DNA of 64,000 bases from a gamma proteobacterium symbiont of Ctena orbiculata. Its GTDB lineage: Bacteria; Pseudomonadota; Gammaproteobacteria; Chromatiales; Chromatiaceae. The stretch's first letter is position 1, and each line of letters opens with the position of its first letter. The notes beneath the pieces are model-generated. The model had not been told where the DNA came from, did no database searches, and was given only the letters and a program-made list of their open reading frames with translations. Positions 35,648 through 45,092 of the stretch are shown in pieces. The stretch covers positions 29,925 through 93,924 of the forward strand of contig NATW01000117.1 in assembly GCA_003094555.1 (NCBI GenBank), in the 5' to 3' direction. Position numbers and translations under genes: made by a program.

Positions 35648-38600
35648 ATGTCACCCGCAACCTCGAAAACTGCTGATCACCCTGTTGAAACACTGCTTAA
35701 ACAGCGCATTCTCATCCTCGATGGCGCTATGGGCACCATGATCCAACGACACAAACTCGATGAGGGAGATTATCGCGGAGAACGCTTTGCAGATTGGCCT
35801 TGTGATTTACAAGGGAATAATGACCTGCTGGTGCTGACTCAACCAAGCATCATCCGTTCAATTCACGAGGCCTACCTGGAAGCGGGAGCGGACATTGTCG
35901 AAACCAACAGCTTCGGCGCCAATCGCATCTCCATGGCGGACTATGAGATGGAGTCCCTGGCCTTTGAGATGAGTGAATCCAGTGCCCGACTGGCCCGGGA
36001 GGCTGCAGATAAATACACAAGCCCGGAAAAGCCCCGTTTTGTCGCCGGCGTCCTCGGCCCGACCAATCGCACTGCCTCCATCTCTCCGGACGTCAACGAT
36101 GCCAGCCTGCGCAACGTCACCTTCGAGGCCCTGGTAGCGGCCTATATGGAATCTGCCCGGGGTCTTATTGCCGGCGGCTGCGACCTGCTGTTGATCGAGA
36201 CGGTGTTCGACACCCTGAACGCAAAAGCGGCGGTTTTTGCCTGTGAACATGTATTCGACACAGATGGGGTCCGGCTTCCGGTGATGATCTCCGGCACCAT
36301 CACAGACCAGTCCGGTCGTACCCTCTCGGGCCAGACAACCGAGGCCTTCTACAACAGCCTGCGCCATGCGAAACCGATCTCCGTCGGTCTAAACTGCGCC
36401 TTGGGCCCCGACCTGCTGCGTCAATATGTGGAGGAGATGTCGCGTATCGCCGATACCTATGTCTCTGCCCACCCCAATGCCGGCCTGCCCAACGAGTTTG
36501 GTGAGTACGACCTGGATGCACAGCAGATGGCTGAGTATCTTGCCGAGTGGGCGGATACGGGTTTCCTGAATATCGTCGGCGGCTGCTGTGGTACCACGCC
36601 ACAACATATCCAGGCAATTGCAGAGGCGATGGAGGGTAGATCGCCACGCCAATTACCGAGTATCGAAATACGGTGTCGTCTCTCGGGACTCGAACCGCTC
36701 AATATCGGCGCGGACTCCCTGTTTGTGAACATTGGCGAACGGGCCAATGTCACCGGTTCTGCAAAATTCAAACGCCTGATCCTCAGCGAGGCCTACGATG
36801 AGGCCCTGGATGTCTGTCGTGAACAGGTTGAGAATGGCGCGCAGATCGTGGATATCAACATGGATGAGGCGATGCTGGACGGCGTTGCCGCCATGCAGCG
36901 CTTTCTCAACCTCTGCGCCGGTGAGCCGGAGATCGCCAAAGTACCGGTGATGATCGACTCATCCAAGTGGTCGATTATCGAGACCGGTCTGCAGTGCGTA
37001 CAGGGCAAGCCCATCGTCAACTCCATCTCCCTCAAGGAGGGCGAGGAGCCCTTTCTGCACCAGGCCCGGCTATGCCGGCAATATGGGGCGGCAGTCATTG
37101 TCATGGCCTTTGACGAAACAGGCCAGGCGGACACCCAGGCACGCAAGACCGAGATATGTACTCGGGCCTACCGTCTGCTCACCGAAAGGGTCGGTTTCCC
37201 GGCAGAGGATATTATTTTCGACCCGAATATCTTCGCCATCGCCACCGGCATCGAGGAACACAACAATTATGGTGTCGACTTCATCGAGGCCACCCGGGAG
37301 ATCAAGCTGAAGCTGCCCCATGCCCTGATATCGGGTGGCGTCTCGAATGTCTCTTTCTCGTTTCGCGGCAACAATCCGGTACGTGAAGCCATCCATGCGG
37401 TTTTTCTCTACCACGCCATCAAGGCGGGGATGGACATGGGCATAGTCAACGCGGGACAGTTGGCGGTGTACGACGATCTGTCGGAGGAACTTCGTACCAC
37501 TGTGGAGGCGGTTGTACTCAACACCGACCAACAGGCGGGTGAACGCCTGGTGGAGCTGGCCCCCAAATATCAAGGCGATGGGGCGGTGGTGGAGAGCAAG
37601 GAGGATGCGGAGTGGCGATCCTGGCCTGTGGAAAAACGTCTCGAACATGCCCTGGTGAAAGGCATCACTGAATTCATCGTGGGCGATACCGAGGAGGCAA
37701 GGCAACGGGCCAAGCAGACCCTGGAGGTGATCGAGGGCCCCTTGATGGATGGCATGAATGTGGTGGGCGACCTGTTTGGCGCAGGTAAGATGTTCCTCCC
37801 ACAGGTGGTCAAATCGGCCCGAGTGATGAAAAAAGCGGTCGCCTATCTGGAGCCCTACCTGGAGGAGGAGAAGGCCGAGTGCGGCGTGCAGAGCCAAGGC
37901 AAGATTTTGATGGCCACCGTCAAGGGCGATGTCCACGACATTGGCAAGAACATTGTCGGCGTGGTCCTGCAGTGCAACAACTACGAAGTGATCGACATCG
38001 GTGTCATGGTTCCGGCGGATACCATTCTGCAGAAAGCCCGGGATGAGCAGGTCGACATCATCGGCCTCTCAGGCCTGATCACCCCATCCCTGGATGAGAT
38101 GGTCCACGTGGCGAAAGAGATGCAACGTCTGGGCATGGCGCAACCACTCATGATTGGTGGCGCCACAACCTCCATTGCTCATACGGCGGTCAAGATCGAC
38201 CCGGAATATGACAACCCCGTGATCTATGTGGCGGACGCCTCGCGTGCCGTCGGCGTGGCATCCAACCTGCTATCGGCTGAACATCGCGATAGCTATACCG
38301 CATCGTTGCAGGAGGAGTATGAGGCTGTCAGATTAAGGCGTGCCGGCATCAATCAGTCACGCAACCTGATCTCGATTGAGGAGGCCAGGTCCAACCCGAC
38401 CCCGATCGATTGGACCCGGTACATACCTGCACGCCCGAAACTTTGCGATCCCGATTTTGTGCCTCCGGAATTTGCCGACGTGGTGCGTCTGGATCAGGAG
38501 AGTGACAGCGGGAAGCCAGGTGCAAGTCTGCTGGTTATGAAGCAGATACCCCTATCCGAGCTGACCGCCTATATCGACTGGACCTTTTTCTTCCACGCCT

Positions 38601-39457
38601 GGCAGCTAAAAGGGCGTTACCCCCAGATACTGGATGATGAGCAGAAAGGTGAAGAGGCGCGAAAACTCCACACCGATGCCCTCGCCATGCTGCAAAAAAT
38701 TATTGAAGAGGGCTGGTTGCAGGCGGCGGCCGTGGTCGGTCTCTTTCCTGCCAACAGCCGCGGCGACGATATCCTCGTATATCAGAATGAGGTTCGAGAG
38801 CAAACCCTGACAACCCTGCATAACCTGCGCAAACAGGGTCGCCAGCCTGGCGTGAAAGATCAGCGCGGCAAGGGCAATGGGCACTACAACGAATCCCTGG
38901 CCGACTACATCGCACCAGAAGAGAGTGGCACACTCGATTATATCGGCGCATTCGCCTGCACCGCCGGTATCGGTATCGAACAGAAAATCGACGAGTTTGA
39001 ACAGGACCATGACGACTACCATGCCATCATGCTAAAGGCCCTGGCGGACCGGTTGGCCGAGGCCCTCACGGAGTGGTTGCACGAGAGGGTGAGAAAAGAG
39101 TACTGGGGTTATGCCCAAGAGGAGTCCCTAAACAACCAGGAATTGATAGCGGAAGGCTACACCGGCATCCGCCCGGCCATGGGCTATCCGGCCAGCCCGG
39201 ATCATACGGAGAAGGAGCTGTTGTGGGAGCTGCTCTCGGTCGAAGAGCATACCGGGATCTGGCTGACGGAGAGTAAAGCGATGGTACCCACCGCCTCGGT
39301 CAGCGGTCTCTATTTCAGCCATCCCGCTGCCCGCTATTTTGCGGTGGGCAAGCTGAACAGGGATCAGGTGAGTGACTATGCGCGACGCAAGGGACTGCCC
39401 CTTGCCGAAATAGAACGTTGGCTTGCGCCCAACCTGGCTTATGAGCCTGGGAAGTAA
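35648..39457 (+). CDS. metH: Cobalamin-dependent methionine synthase
   Basis: Moves a methyl group from methyltetrahydrofolate to homocysteine through methylcobalamin. The 1269 residues contain all modules: homocysteine domain (about 1-340, with NCALGP and GGCCGTTP for Zn ligands), folate domain (about 360-630, [18 protein letters not shown]), helical and B12-binding domains (about 660-900, with [14 protein letters not shown] providing the lower-axial His) and the AdoMet reactivation domain (about 920-1265, [15 protein letters not shown]). The length is standard for the full enzyme. No cobalamin or SAM riboswitch is visible in the 270 bases upstream. The ribosome site is weak. Confidence 0.97.
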   Translation: MSPATSKTADHPVETLLKQRILILDGAMGTMIQRHKLDEGDYRGERFADWPCDLQGNNDLLVLTQPSIIRSIHEAYLEAGADIVETNSFGANRISMADYEMESLAFEMSESSARLAREAADKYTSPEKPRFVAGVLGPTNRTASISPDVNDASLRNVTFEALVAAYMESARGLIAGGCDLLLIETVFDTLNAKAAVFACEHVFDTDGVRLPVMISGTITDQSGRTLSGQTTEAFYNSLRHAKPISVGLNCALGPDLLRQYVEEMSRIADTYVSAHPNAGLPNEFGEYDLDAQQMAEYLAEWADTGFLNIVGGCCGTTPQHIQAIAEAMEGRSPRQLPSIEIRCRLSGLEPLNIGADSLFVNIGERANVTGSAKFKRLILSEAYDEALDVCREQVENGAQIVDINMDEAMLDGVAAMQRFLNLCAGEPEIAKVPVMIDSSKWSIIETGLQCVQGKPIVNSISLKEGEEPFLHQARLCRQYGAAVIVMAFDETGQADTQARKTEICTRAYRLLTERVGFPAEDIIFDPNIFAIATGIEEHNNYGVDFIEATREIKLKLPHALISGGVSNVSFSFRGNNPVREAIHAVFLYHAIKAGMDMGIVNAGQLAVYDDLSEELRTTVEAVVLNTDQQAGERLVELAPKYQGDGAVVESKEDAEWRSWPVEKRLEHALVKGITEFIVGDTEEARQRAKQTLEVIEGPLMDGMNVVGDLFGAGKMFLPQVVKSARVMKKAVAYLEPYLEEEKAECGVQSQGKILMATVKGDVHDIGKNIVGVVLQCNNYEVIDIGVMVPADTILQKARDEQVDIIGLSGLITPSLDEMVHVAKEMQRLGMAQPLMIGGATTSIAHTAVKIDPEYDNPVIYVADASRAVGVASNLLSAEHRDSYTASLQEEYEAVRLRRAGINQSRNLISIEEARSNPTPIDWTRYIPARPKLCDPDFVPPEFADVVRLDQESDSGKPGASLLVMKQIPLSELTAYIDWTFFFHAWQLKGRYPQILDDEQKGEEARKLHTDALAMLQKIIEEGWLQAAAVVGLFPANSRGDDILVYQNEVREQTLTTLHNLRKQGRQPGVKDQRGKGNGHYNESLADYIAPEESGTLDYIGAFACTAGIGIEQKIDEFEQDHDDYHAIMLKALADRLAEALTEWLHERVRKEYWGYAQEESLNNQELIAEGYTGIRPAMGYPASPDHTEKELLWELLSVEEHTGIWLTESKAMVPTASVSGLYFSHPAARYFAVGKLNRDQVSDYARRKGLPLAEIERWLAPNLAYEPGK

Positions 39458-39477
39458 GCAGACGGTCTAAGGCACGC

Positions 39478-39540
39478 CATTCCATCCCATGTTGGATCAG
39501 ATCGATTATTTATCGAATGACCCTGGCATGGTATGGAATG
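39478..39540. repeat. Imperfect long inverted repeat
   Basis: CATTCCATCCCATG (39478-39491) pairs with CATGGTATGGAATG (39527-39540) over 14 bp with one mismatch. The 35-base spacer contains a smaller hairpin (TCGAT and ATCGA arms). It sits between the convergent ends of metH and a small gene. No T-tract follows either arm, so it could be a stabilising mRNA end, a protein site or a relic of a mobile repeat. Confidence 0.6.
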
Positions 39541-39564
39541 AATGGACTTACAAACTGTTAATGC

Positions 39565-39885
39565 TCAAGCGACAGCAGCTACGGACGAACCACCACTCTC
39601 ATGCATCACAGGTGAACCAAGTTCGGCGAATGAGAAGAGCTTGAAGGCGCGTTCACCGTTATAGTCTAGCACCCGTAGATCGTCGCTCTCGTGCAGGTCG
39701 TTGGCAACGACACTGAAATGCCCGCCGTAGCGCTCCTTGGCCAACTCATAGGGCACCTCGTAGGCAAGGAATTTTTCAATGCCCTTGCTCGCCAGCTTTT
39801 CCAATATCAGAGGATCCTCCATGGAGGCGTGGGATGTGAGAATCATCAACGGACCGCTTCCGGTCATCAGCATAAAGGTTTTCAT
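39565..39885 (-). CDS. Hypothetical protein, 106 residues
   Basis: I do not recognise a family. The product is soluble and begins MKTFMLMTGSGPLMILTSHA, then has a mixed charge core with AKERYGGHFSVVANDLHESD and DYNGERAFKLFSFAELGSPV, and a Ser/Ala-rich end. Codon use looks like its neighbours and the beginning is compact, so it appears to be a true gene. It is convergent with metH across the long inverted repeat. No function is offered. Confidence 0.7.
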   Translation of the reverse strand: MKTFMLMTGSGPLMILTSHASMEDPLILEKLASKGIEKFLAYEVPYELAKERYGGHFSVVANDLHESDDLRVLDYNGERAFKLFSFAELGSPVMHESGGSSVAAVA

Positions 39886-40012
39886 GACTACCTCCCTCCC
39901 GCAGGAATTTGGATTGAAGGTCTACGTCTGTTCCTGTCTTAATTTTAGCTCGCTTAGAGTGGCCGGTCAGCCGTGTTCACCACTGATTCTCAGGCTGCCC
40001 CCTGGCAGGATA

Positions 40013-40879
40013 CTAGTGCAAATTTATAATGCCTTGTTTATCCACAGGAATTTGAAAATGTTTCAATAACGCATTCTGGGTGGATGCATCCAGCGTGCCA
40101 TTCAAGTCATAGCTGATGCCGGTGCGGCCCAGCAGGGCTGAATAGAGACCGATACCCGCCTGCAGCAGATCGATGGAGAGAGGAACGCTCAGCACCGCGC
40201 TGCCACCCTGCATGATATCCACCGGTTTTTCGATCAGACCCTCGGCGATTGCCAACCCGTTCAACTTGAGGTGGTAATTCAACTGCTCCAGCAGTAGAGA
40301 GAAATTGTTGGGATTGTCCACCTGCAACTGCAACAACAGATCGGCCTTCTCCAGGGAGAGCTGCTTGATCGCCAACGACTTGATCCTGAGCTGCGGTATT
40401 TTCGGCACCGGAAAATCGCCTTCGACATTGATGGGTAGGCGCAGCGAGCCAATCAACGGCATTTGAAAACCCAGTCCCAGATCGAGTCGATAGCTTGCCT
40501 GATGGGCGCTTTTCAACGCCTGATAGGTGCTCAGCAGCTGGCGGAATCCGAGTCGCAGAGGGACCTGGACCTTGCTGCCGCTTTTGGCGGCCAGGCTCAA
40601 CCCCCGGGATTGTTGCCCCTTGAGAAATGAACGCTCAAAAAGCTGCAGATCGTAATCGAAACCGGTCAAATCGATGGCGAAGGGATTGGGATTATCTATA
40701 TTCACATCGAATACCAGATCGAGTCCCTCCAAATCGAGACCGCTCAGCCTGACACCCTCAACCTGCGCCGTAGGTTTGCGCCCCTCCATAACCCGATCCA
40801 CCTGCTCCAGGGAGGAACACCCCTGCAACAGCAAGATTGGGAGAGAGAGCACCAGAAACAGTAGATATCTGTGAGTCAT
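40013..40879 (-). CDS. LEA type 2 family lipoprotein (two WHy domains)
   Basis: Predicted lipoprotein of 288 residues. The ATG at 40879 has AGGGG ahead of it and starts a lipoprotein signal: LPILLLQGC with Cys21 as lipid site. Two WHy/LEA_2 modules follow (about 50-160, VEGVRLSGLDLEGLDLVFDVNIDNPNPFAIDL; and about 160-285, QLRIKSLAIKQLSLEKADLLLQLQVDNPNNF). Such lipoproteins occur in proteobacteria and are linked with desiccation or envelope stress, but no molecular role is proved. It is followed by a hypothetical gene on the same strand with a 127-base gap. Confidence 0.85.
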   Translation of the reverse strand: MTHRYLLFLVLSLPILLLQGCSSLEQVDRVMEGRKPTAQVEGVRLSGLDLEGLDLVFDVNIDNPNPFAIDLTGFDYDLQLFERSFLKGQQSRGLSLAAKSGSKVQVPLRLGFRQLLSTYQALKSAHQASYRLDLGLGFQMPLIGSLRLPINVEGDFPVPKIPQLRIKSLAIKQLSLEKADLLLQLQVDNPNNFSLLLEQLNYHLKLNGLAIAEGLIEKPVDIMQGGSAVLSVPLSIDLLQAGIGLYSALLGRTGISYDLNGTLDASTQNALLKHFQIPVDKQGIINLH

Positions 40880-40939
40880 CGGCAACCCCTGAAATGTATT
40901 CTTACGATTACCCACTATACTCGGGTGCTGAAACAACGT

Positions 40940-41656
40940 TCATAAAAACATCTTCGCATAACGTCTAGCCGCAGCCAACAATCCCAGCATCAGCATGAAC
41001 ATACCAGTGGCGCCACCGCCACCATAGTCATCCCGGGAATAGTCCTCCAATGGCAACACGGCCAGATCACCATCCTCATAGGGTCCGTAATTGACCTCGA
41101 GAAGATCATAATCCGCATCATAGAGCTCGATCAGGACATCGTAGTAACCGCTTGGATAGCCATCCAGCAACCGGGTTACCACCTCATACTCATCATCACT
41201 GGCATATCCCGAAACGGGAAACACATCGGTAGTGAAATAGTGGTTCCACGGACCTCCCTCCAAACTGAGGTAGAGCCGGGCATAGACCCATACCTCTTCC
41301 CCCGATGTATCCGCATCGAAAACCACCTTCAAACGATGATAAAAACCATCATCGTCATCATCCCTGCTGATCACGGAATGGGCATCGAAGATACTCAGGT
41401 GATCACCCGCAGGATGGGCCGCGGAGTTGCGCTGAGCGGTCGCCTCTATCCGACTGCCCGAGACGACCAACTCCTGAAGTTCATCCACATTGGCCTGATC
41501 AAGCTCCATCTCGCCTTTCTCGGCGCCGGTGCTGACTACTCCCTCCACGGATTGCGAGAGTCTGATGCCACCCTCAGTTGCAAATGCCTGCCCCCCGATC
41601 ACAAGCATCAGCATTGCAAGTATAGGATACCACCTGATTTTGTCGTAACTACCCAT
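40940..41656 (-). CDS. Choice-of-anchor H family protein with a GlyGly-CTERM-like tail
   Basis: Exported surface protein of about 238 residues from the ATG at 41656 (GGAGAG lies six bases before it). A signal peptide is at about 1-26. The choice-of-anchor H signature follows: DDDDDGFYHRLKVVFDADTSGEEVWVYARLYLSLEGGPWNHYFTTDVFPVSG, YEVVTRLLDGYPSGYYDVLIELYDADYDL. The tail GGGGATGMFMLMLGLLAAARR is a Gly run, a hydrophobic helix and an Arg pair, as in rhombosortase-type (GlyGly-CTERM) sorting signals. The last bases of the His-rich gene upstream overlap its longer frame. The sorting enzyme is not in this window. Confidence 0.78.
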   Translation of the reverse strand: MGSYDKIRWYPILAMLMLVIGGQAFATEGGIRLSQSVEGVVSTGAEKGEMELDQANVDELQELVVSGSRIEATAQRNSAAHPAGDHLSIFDAHSVISRDDDDDGFYHRLKVVFDADTSGEEVWVYARLYLSLEGGPWNHYFTTDVFPVSGYASDDEYEVVTRLLDGYPSGYYDVLIELYDADYDLLEVNYGPYEDGDLAVLPLEDYSRDDYGGGGATGMFMLMLGLLAAARRYAKMFL

Positions 41657-41670
41657 GGCTGCTCTCCAAT

Positions 41671-41985
41671 TCAATCCCGACGGTCCCGACGATGGCGGTG
41701 TTTATCCCGGTGACCATCGCGCCTGCGCTCGCCCCGGTAGGCACGGCCGCGACTCTCACTATGCCGGTACTCCCGGTGACGATAGTGGCGATCACCATGG
41801 CGATGGGAATGACCGTGGCGATGGGAATGACCGTGGCCATGATAGTGGTTCCAGGAGAGACCAAGGAACAACCCGCCCAGTAATCCATAGGGGTAGTCAT
41901 AGTAATCATGGGCCTGGACCGGCGCCGCTGTGACCAGCGAGGCTGAGAGTGCGCTTGCCAAAAGAAGTGCTTTAGCTTTCATCAT
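41671..41985 (-). CDS. Exported His/Arg-rich protein
   Basis: Small secreted protein of 104 residues with a signal peptide (about 1-25, ending APVQAHD). About 50-104 is extremely rich in His, Arg and Gly (HYHGHGHSHRHGHSHRHGDR). The HGHSHR unit comes twice from a perfect 18-base tandem repeat (41800-41835). Possible metal sink or nucleic/anionic surface binder; this is only inference. The start is one of two adjacent ATG codons, and GGAGAACT precedes them. It lies upstream of, and in the same direction as, the anchor H gene. Confidence 0.75.
   Translation of the reverse strand: MMKAKALLLASALSASLVTAAPVQAHDYYDYPYGLLGGLFLGLSWNHYHGHGHSHRHGHSHRHGDRHYRHREYRHSESRGRAYRGERRRDGHRDKHRHRRDRRD
41800..41835 (+). 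repeat. Perfect 18-base tandem duplication
   Basis: GCGATGGGAATGACCGTG occurs twice in a row inside the His-rich gene. Because 18 is a multiple of three, expansion or contraction would add or remove six residues (HGHSHR) without frameshift. Confidence 0.9.
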
Positions 41986-42134
41986 AGTTCTCCAAAGTGT
42001 ATGAACTTATGAGTAAGCATATGGCGCCAAGCCTGAATGAAAGCTGAATGGAGCAGAAACCCTGAAAAGGGTTAAGTTTTTAGGTATGAGTTTTACTCAT
42101 AGGGTGGATTAATAGTGTGGGTATACTAAAGGAG

Positions 42135-42431
42135 TTATGAGACCGGGGGCTTTTTTAACAGTCCGTTCTGATGCAACACTCGAGCAATCTTTCTGCTCTT
42201 CTCAGCCAGACGGCAGAGATCATTGAAGTTGGGAATGGCGCCATTGGCAAGTTTACCCTCCCACTCATCCAGTTCGGTTTCCAGATAGATCAGTACTTTG
42301 CTTGAACAGCCCTGGCAGGTATCACCACACAGCACCTCTTCAGGAAGATCGAAAGGGATATCCCTGCGCACACGATCGATCAGCTGGCGCATCGCCGTTC
42401 GGGTGTCCGGTTTACGATCTGTTTTACTCAC
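42135..42431 (-). CDS. Hypothetical protein with CxxxCxxC motif
   Basis: 98-residue soluble protein of unrecognised family. A positively charged N-terminus leads to a motif of Cys35, Cys39 and Cys42 in VLCGDTCQGCSSK, the same spacing as in the FeoC-like protein of this window. A helical C-terminal half follows (about 43-90, LIYLETELDEWEGKLANG). The cysteines could bind zinc or an Fe-S cluster. It is last in the run of minus-strand genes that begins at 47806 and may belong to the ion/phosphate operon. Confidence 0.72.
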   Translation of the reverse strand: MSKTDRKPDTRTAMRQLIDRVRRDIPFDLPEEVLCGDTCQGCSSKVLIYLETELDEWEGKLANGAIPNFNDLCRLAEKSRKIARVLHQNGLLKKPPVS

Positions 42432-42453
42432 TGATTGTATAATGCCACAGGCC

Positions 42454-42702
42454 CTAAGTTATACTGAAATGCGCTAGACGCTTTTTCCTTTTTAACAGTT
42501 TCGCCTCTACCAACTTCAGCTCCACTTTCATGCGCTTTTGCTTGCAGGCACTCTGCTCTTTTTTTAACCGATGGCGTAGATGATCCTTCCTCTTCTCGAG
42601 TCGTTTTATAAGTTGCTTTAGCTGATCGCGATCATTACCGGTATCTTTTTTCCCTTTCTTGAGATAGAGATGCAGCTGCCGAATTATTTTTTCAATCTTC
42701 AT
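42454..42702 (-). CDS. Very basic small coiled-coil protein (paralogue A)
   Basis: 82 residues, of which 29 are Lys or Arg, all in a predicted long helix (KKGKKDTGNDRDQLKQLIKRL, RKDHLRHRLKKEQSACKQKR, LVEAKLLKRKKRLAH). The family is not recognised. It resembles the 84-residue protein at 48378: both have KKD, then a Leu-spaced segment, then L-K/A-xE, KxKR and ExK positions in the same order. Such cationic coils bind nucleic acids, polyphosphate or membranes; none is shown. It follows the Na/Pi transporter gene with a 56-base gap. Confidence 0.72.
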   Translation of the reverse strand: MKIEKIIRQLHLYLKKGKKDTGNDRDQLKQLIKRLEKRKDHLRHRLKKEQSACKQKRMKVELKLVEAKLLKRKKRLAHFSIT

Positions 42703-42758
42703 ACTTCATACTTCGTTCTTCGACACCTGGAGGAGTGGCGGGTATTCCTTGTGAAAGC

Positions 42759-44558
42759 TTACTCCTCGACGACTTCCTCCGGCGGTACTACAGATTTCGC
42801 CATTCGCTTGGCAAAGTAATAGATCCGCTTTTGCTTCTCGATAATATCCACTTCAGTGGTGTAGGCGGCGATACGATTGGGTTCATTTGCAACCAGTCTC
42901 GAGGCCTGATGCAGCGCGGCGGACTCCGCCATTTTAGTGATCTCGTGTTTCATATCAATAACACTTTGCGCCACCTTGGTATTGAGTTGGGAAACCGACT
43001 GAACTGCACCATCCACCGCCTTTTTCACCACCTTGTGAAAACCTGTAAGCACCTCCTTGGTGGGTTCACTGATGGAAAAACCGTGTTCGATGCGTTCGTG
43101 GCCCAGTGCGACCATATTGGTTTCGATGGTGTCACCAATATTTTCCAGGTCACCCACCGCCTCCATCAAGGAGAGGAAATCCTCGGTCTGTTGATCCGTC
43201 ATCGATTGTTTGCTGATCTTGCCAAGATAGTCGACGATCTGCTCATACAGGATATCCACTTCATCATCGAGCAGTGCCACGTCATCCAGGGATTTGTGAT
43301 CACCACTGAGAATGGCCGGCATGATCTTATCCACCATCTCCATCACCCGCTCGCCCATATGCAACACCTCCAGTCGCACCCGATCCAGTGCCAGGGACGG
43401 AGTGGATAGAAGTTCGTCATCCAGATATTTTGCACTCACCGCCAAGCCCTCTTCCTCAAGCAGGCGATCGGGAATCATCCACTCCACCAAGCGGGCCAAC
43501 TGAGCGGTAAACCAAATAAAGATTAAGGTGTTGGCAATATTGAAAATGGTGTGGGCATTGGCGATCTGACGCGGCGTTTCAGCGCCAAGACGATCAATAC
43601 CCGAGAGTTCCGGATGGCTGGGCGAAATCATGGCCACCACCTCGGCCAGTTGGGGAATGAACATGATCCACAATACCACCCCTGACACATTGAATATGAC
43701 ATGCACCACCGCCGCACGCACCGCTTCCCTCGGTTTGCCGATCGATGCCAGCATGGCCGTGACACAGGTACCGATATTGGCGCCGAACGCCAACGCAATC
43801 CCGGCTGGCAGGGTAATGAATCCCTGGCTTGCCATCACAATCACGATAGCGGTGGTCGCCGATGAGGATTGAATCAAACCTGTGAATCCGGCAGCCACCA
43901 GTATACCGACCAGCGGGCTCTCCATACTGATCATCAAATCGAGAAACGGCTGGTATGTGCGCAGTGGCTTCATGCCATCACTCATGATGCTCATGCCGAA
44001 GAAGACCAGGCCCAATCCCATCAACATGGCACCGTAGTGTTTGAAGCGTTCCTGCTTGGATGCAAACAACATGGTAAAGCCGACACCGATCATCAACAGT
44101 GCCGCTTTGGTCACTTTAAAGGCAACGATCTGGGCCGTGATGGTGGTGCCGATATTCGCCCCCATGATGATGCCGATCGATTGCGACAGTGACATCAACC
44201 CGGCGGTGATAAAACCAACCACCAATACAGTGGTGACCGAGGAGGATTGAATAACCGCTGTAACGAAGGCCCCCGTGGCCGCTCCCATAAAACGATTGGT
44301 GGTCAATTTGGCGAGGATACCCTTCATACGTGCGCCAGCCACCGCCTTCAAGGCATCCGCCATCTGTTCCATACCGAACAGAAACAGGGCGAGTCCGCCA
44401 AACAACTTCATCCCCATCACGCCCCATTGGATTCCCACATCTGCAGCGCCATCCGCGAACACGGGCAGGGCGAAAAACAGGCCTGACAGGCCGATGAGAA
44501 TGAAGGTTGGAAGGCTGAGGTTGGTTGGTGTTTTTTGCACAGGATTAAAGAGATTCAT
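42759..44558 (-). CDS. Na/Pi cotransporter family protein with PhoU-like tail
   Basis: Na+-coupled phosphate transporter of the NptA/PNaS family, 599 residues. Two inverted repeats carry the QSSS motifs (AVIQSSSVTTVLVVGFITAG and GLIQSSSATTAIVIVMASQG) with the GANIGTT and GANIGTC loops. About 350-590 forms a cytoplasmic helical PhoU-like domain (VEVLHMGERVMEMVDKI ... LSLMEAVGDLENIGDTIETNM). It may import or export phosphate. It begins one base after the UspA stop codon, which indicates a tight operon with the stress and CorC genes. Confidence 0.94.
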   Translation of the reverse strand: MNLFNPVQKTPTNLSLPTFILIGLSGLFFALPVFADGAADVGIQWGVMGMKLFGGLALFLFGMEQMADALKAVAGARMKGILAKLTTNRFMGAATGAFVTAVIQSSSVTTVLVVGFITAGLMSLSQSIGIIMGANIGTTITAQIVAFKVTKAALLMIGVGFTMLFASKQERFKHYGAMLMGLGLVFFGMSIMSDGMKPLRTYQPFLDLMISMESPLVGILVAAGFTGLIQSSSATTAIVIVMASQGFITLPAGIALAFGANIGTCVTAMLASIGKPREAVRAAVVHVIFNVSGVVLWIMFIPQLAEVVAMISPSHPELSGIDRLGAETPRQIANAHTIFNIANTLIFIWFTAQLARLVEWMIPDRLLEEEGLAVSAKYLDDELLSTPSLALDRVRLEVLHMGERVMEMVDKIMPAILSGDHKSLDDVALLDDEVDILYEQIVDYLGKISKQSMTDQQTEDFLSLMEAVGDLENIGDTIETNMVALGHERIEHGFSISEPTKEVLTGFHKVVKKAVDGAVQSVSQLNTKVAQSVIDMKHEITKMAESAALHQASRLVANEPNRIAAYTTEVDIIEKQKRIYYFAKRMAKSVVPPEEVVEE

Positions 44559-44559
44559 G

Positions 44560-45054
44560 TCATGATGCCTCTACTTGTGGTGGCGCTACCTTCACCACCA
44601 TTACCGGTAGAGGGCAAAGCTGAACCACGCGCTCGGCCACGGATCCCAACATCAGATGTTTTAGTCCCGTCTCCCCTTTACTCCCCATCACCACAAATGA
44701 AGCATCGATTCTTTTCGCGACCTGTAGAATCCGCGTCACGGGCAAGCCGATAACAAGCATCCGCTCAGCCTTTTTCAGGCGCATTTTGGTGGGTTTTTTT
44801 TTGCGGAATTCCTGGATGAACTCCTCCAACATGATGCGTGCGGCATCCTGCATTCTGGAGAGTTTTTTCTTTTTAATCATGTCCGAATAGTATCCAGGCA
44901 TATCCCCTGGATCATGCACCACATGCAGTACCACCACCCTTACCTTGAGACATTCCGCCAGTTCAAATGCCTTCAGTAGTGCCGCCTCAGATGCTGCAGA
45001 AAAATCGACAGGTACCAGGATCGGTTGTTTGCCAGTTTTGTCGGGCATGACCAC
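44560..45054 (-). CDS. Universal stress protein
   Basis: UspA-fold nucleotide-binding protein of 164 residues. It begins ILVPVDFSAASEAALLKAFELAE and ends with the ATP motif GSKGETGLKHLMLGSVAERVV (G2xG9xGS type), which suggests ATP-binding. A Lys-rich insert around 80-110 (KKKPTKMRLKKAERM) is unusual. It is placed between CorC-type genes and the Na/Pi transporter with one base to the latter and a 38-base gap on the other side. Confidence 0.92.
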   Translation of the reverse strand: MVMPDKTGKQPILVPVDFSAASEAALLKAFELAECLKVRVVVLHVVHDPGDMPGYYSDMIKKKKLSRMQDAARIMLEEFIQEFRKKKPTKMRLKKAERMLVIGLPVTRILQVAKRIDASFVVMGSKGETGLKHLMLGSVAERVVQLCPLPVMVVKVAPPQVEAS

Positions 45055-45092
45055 TCTCCTCTACCATTTCATCATTCAAAGTATCGATTACC

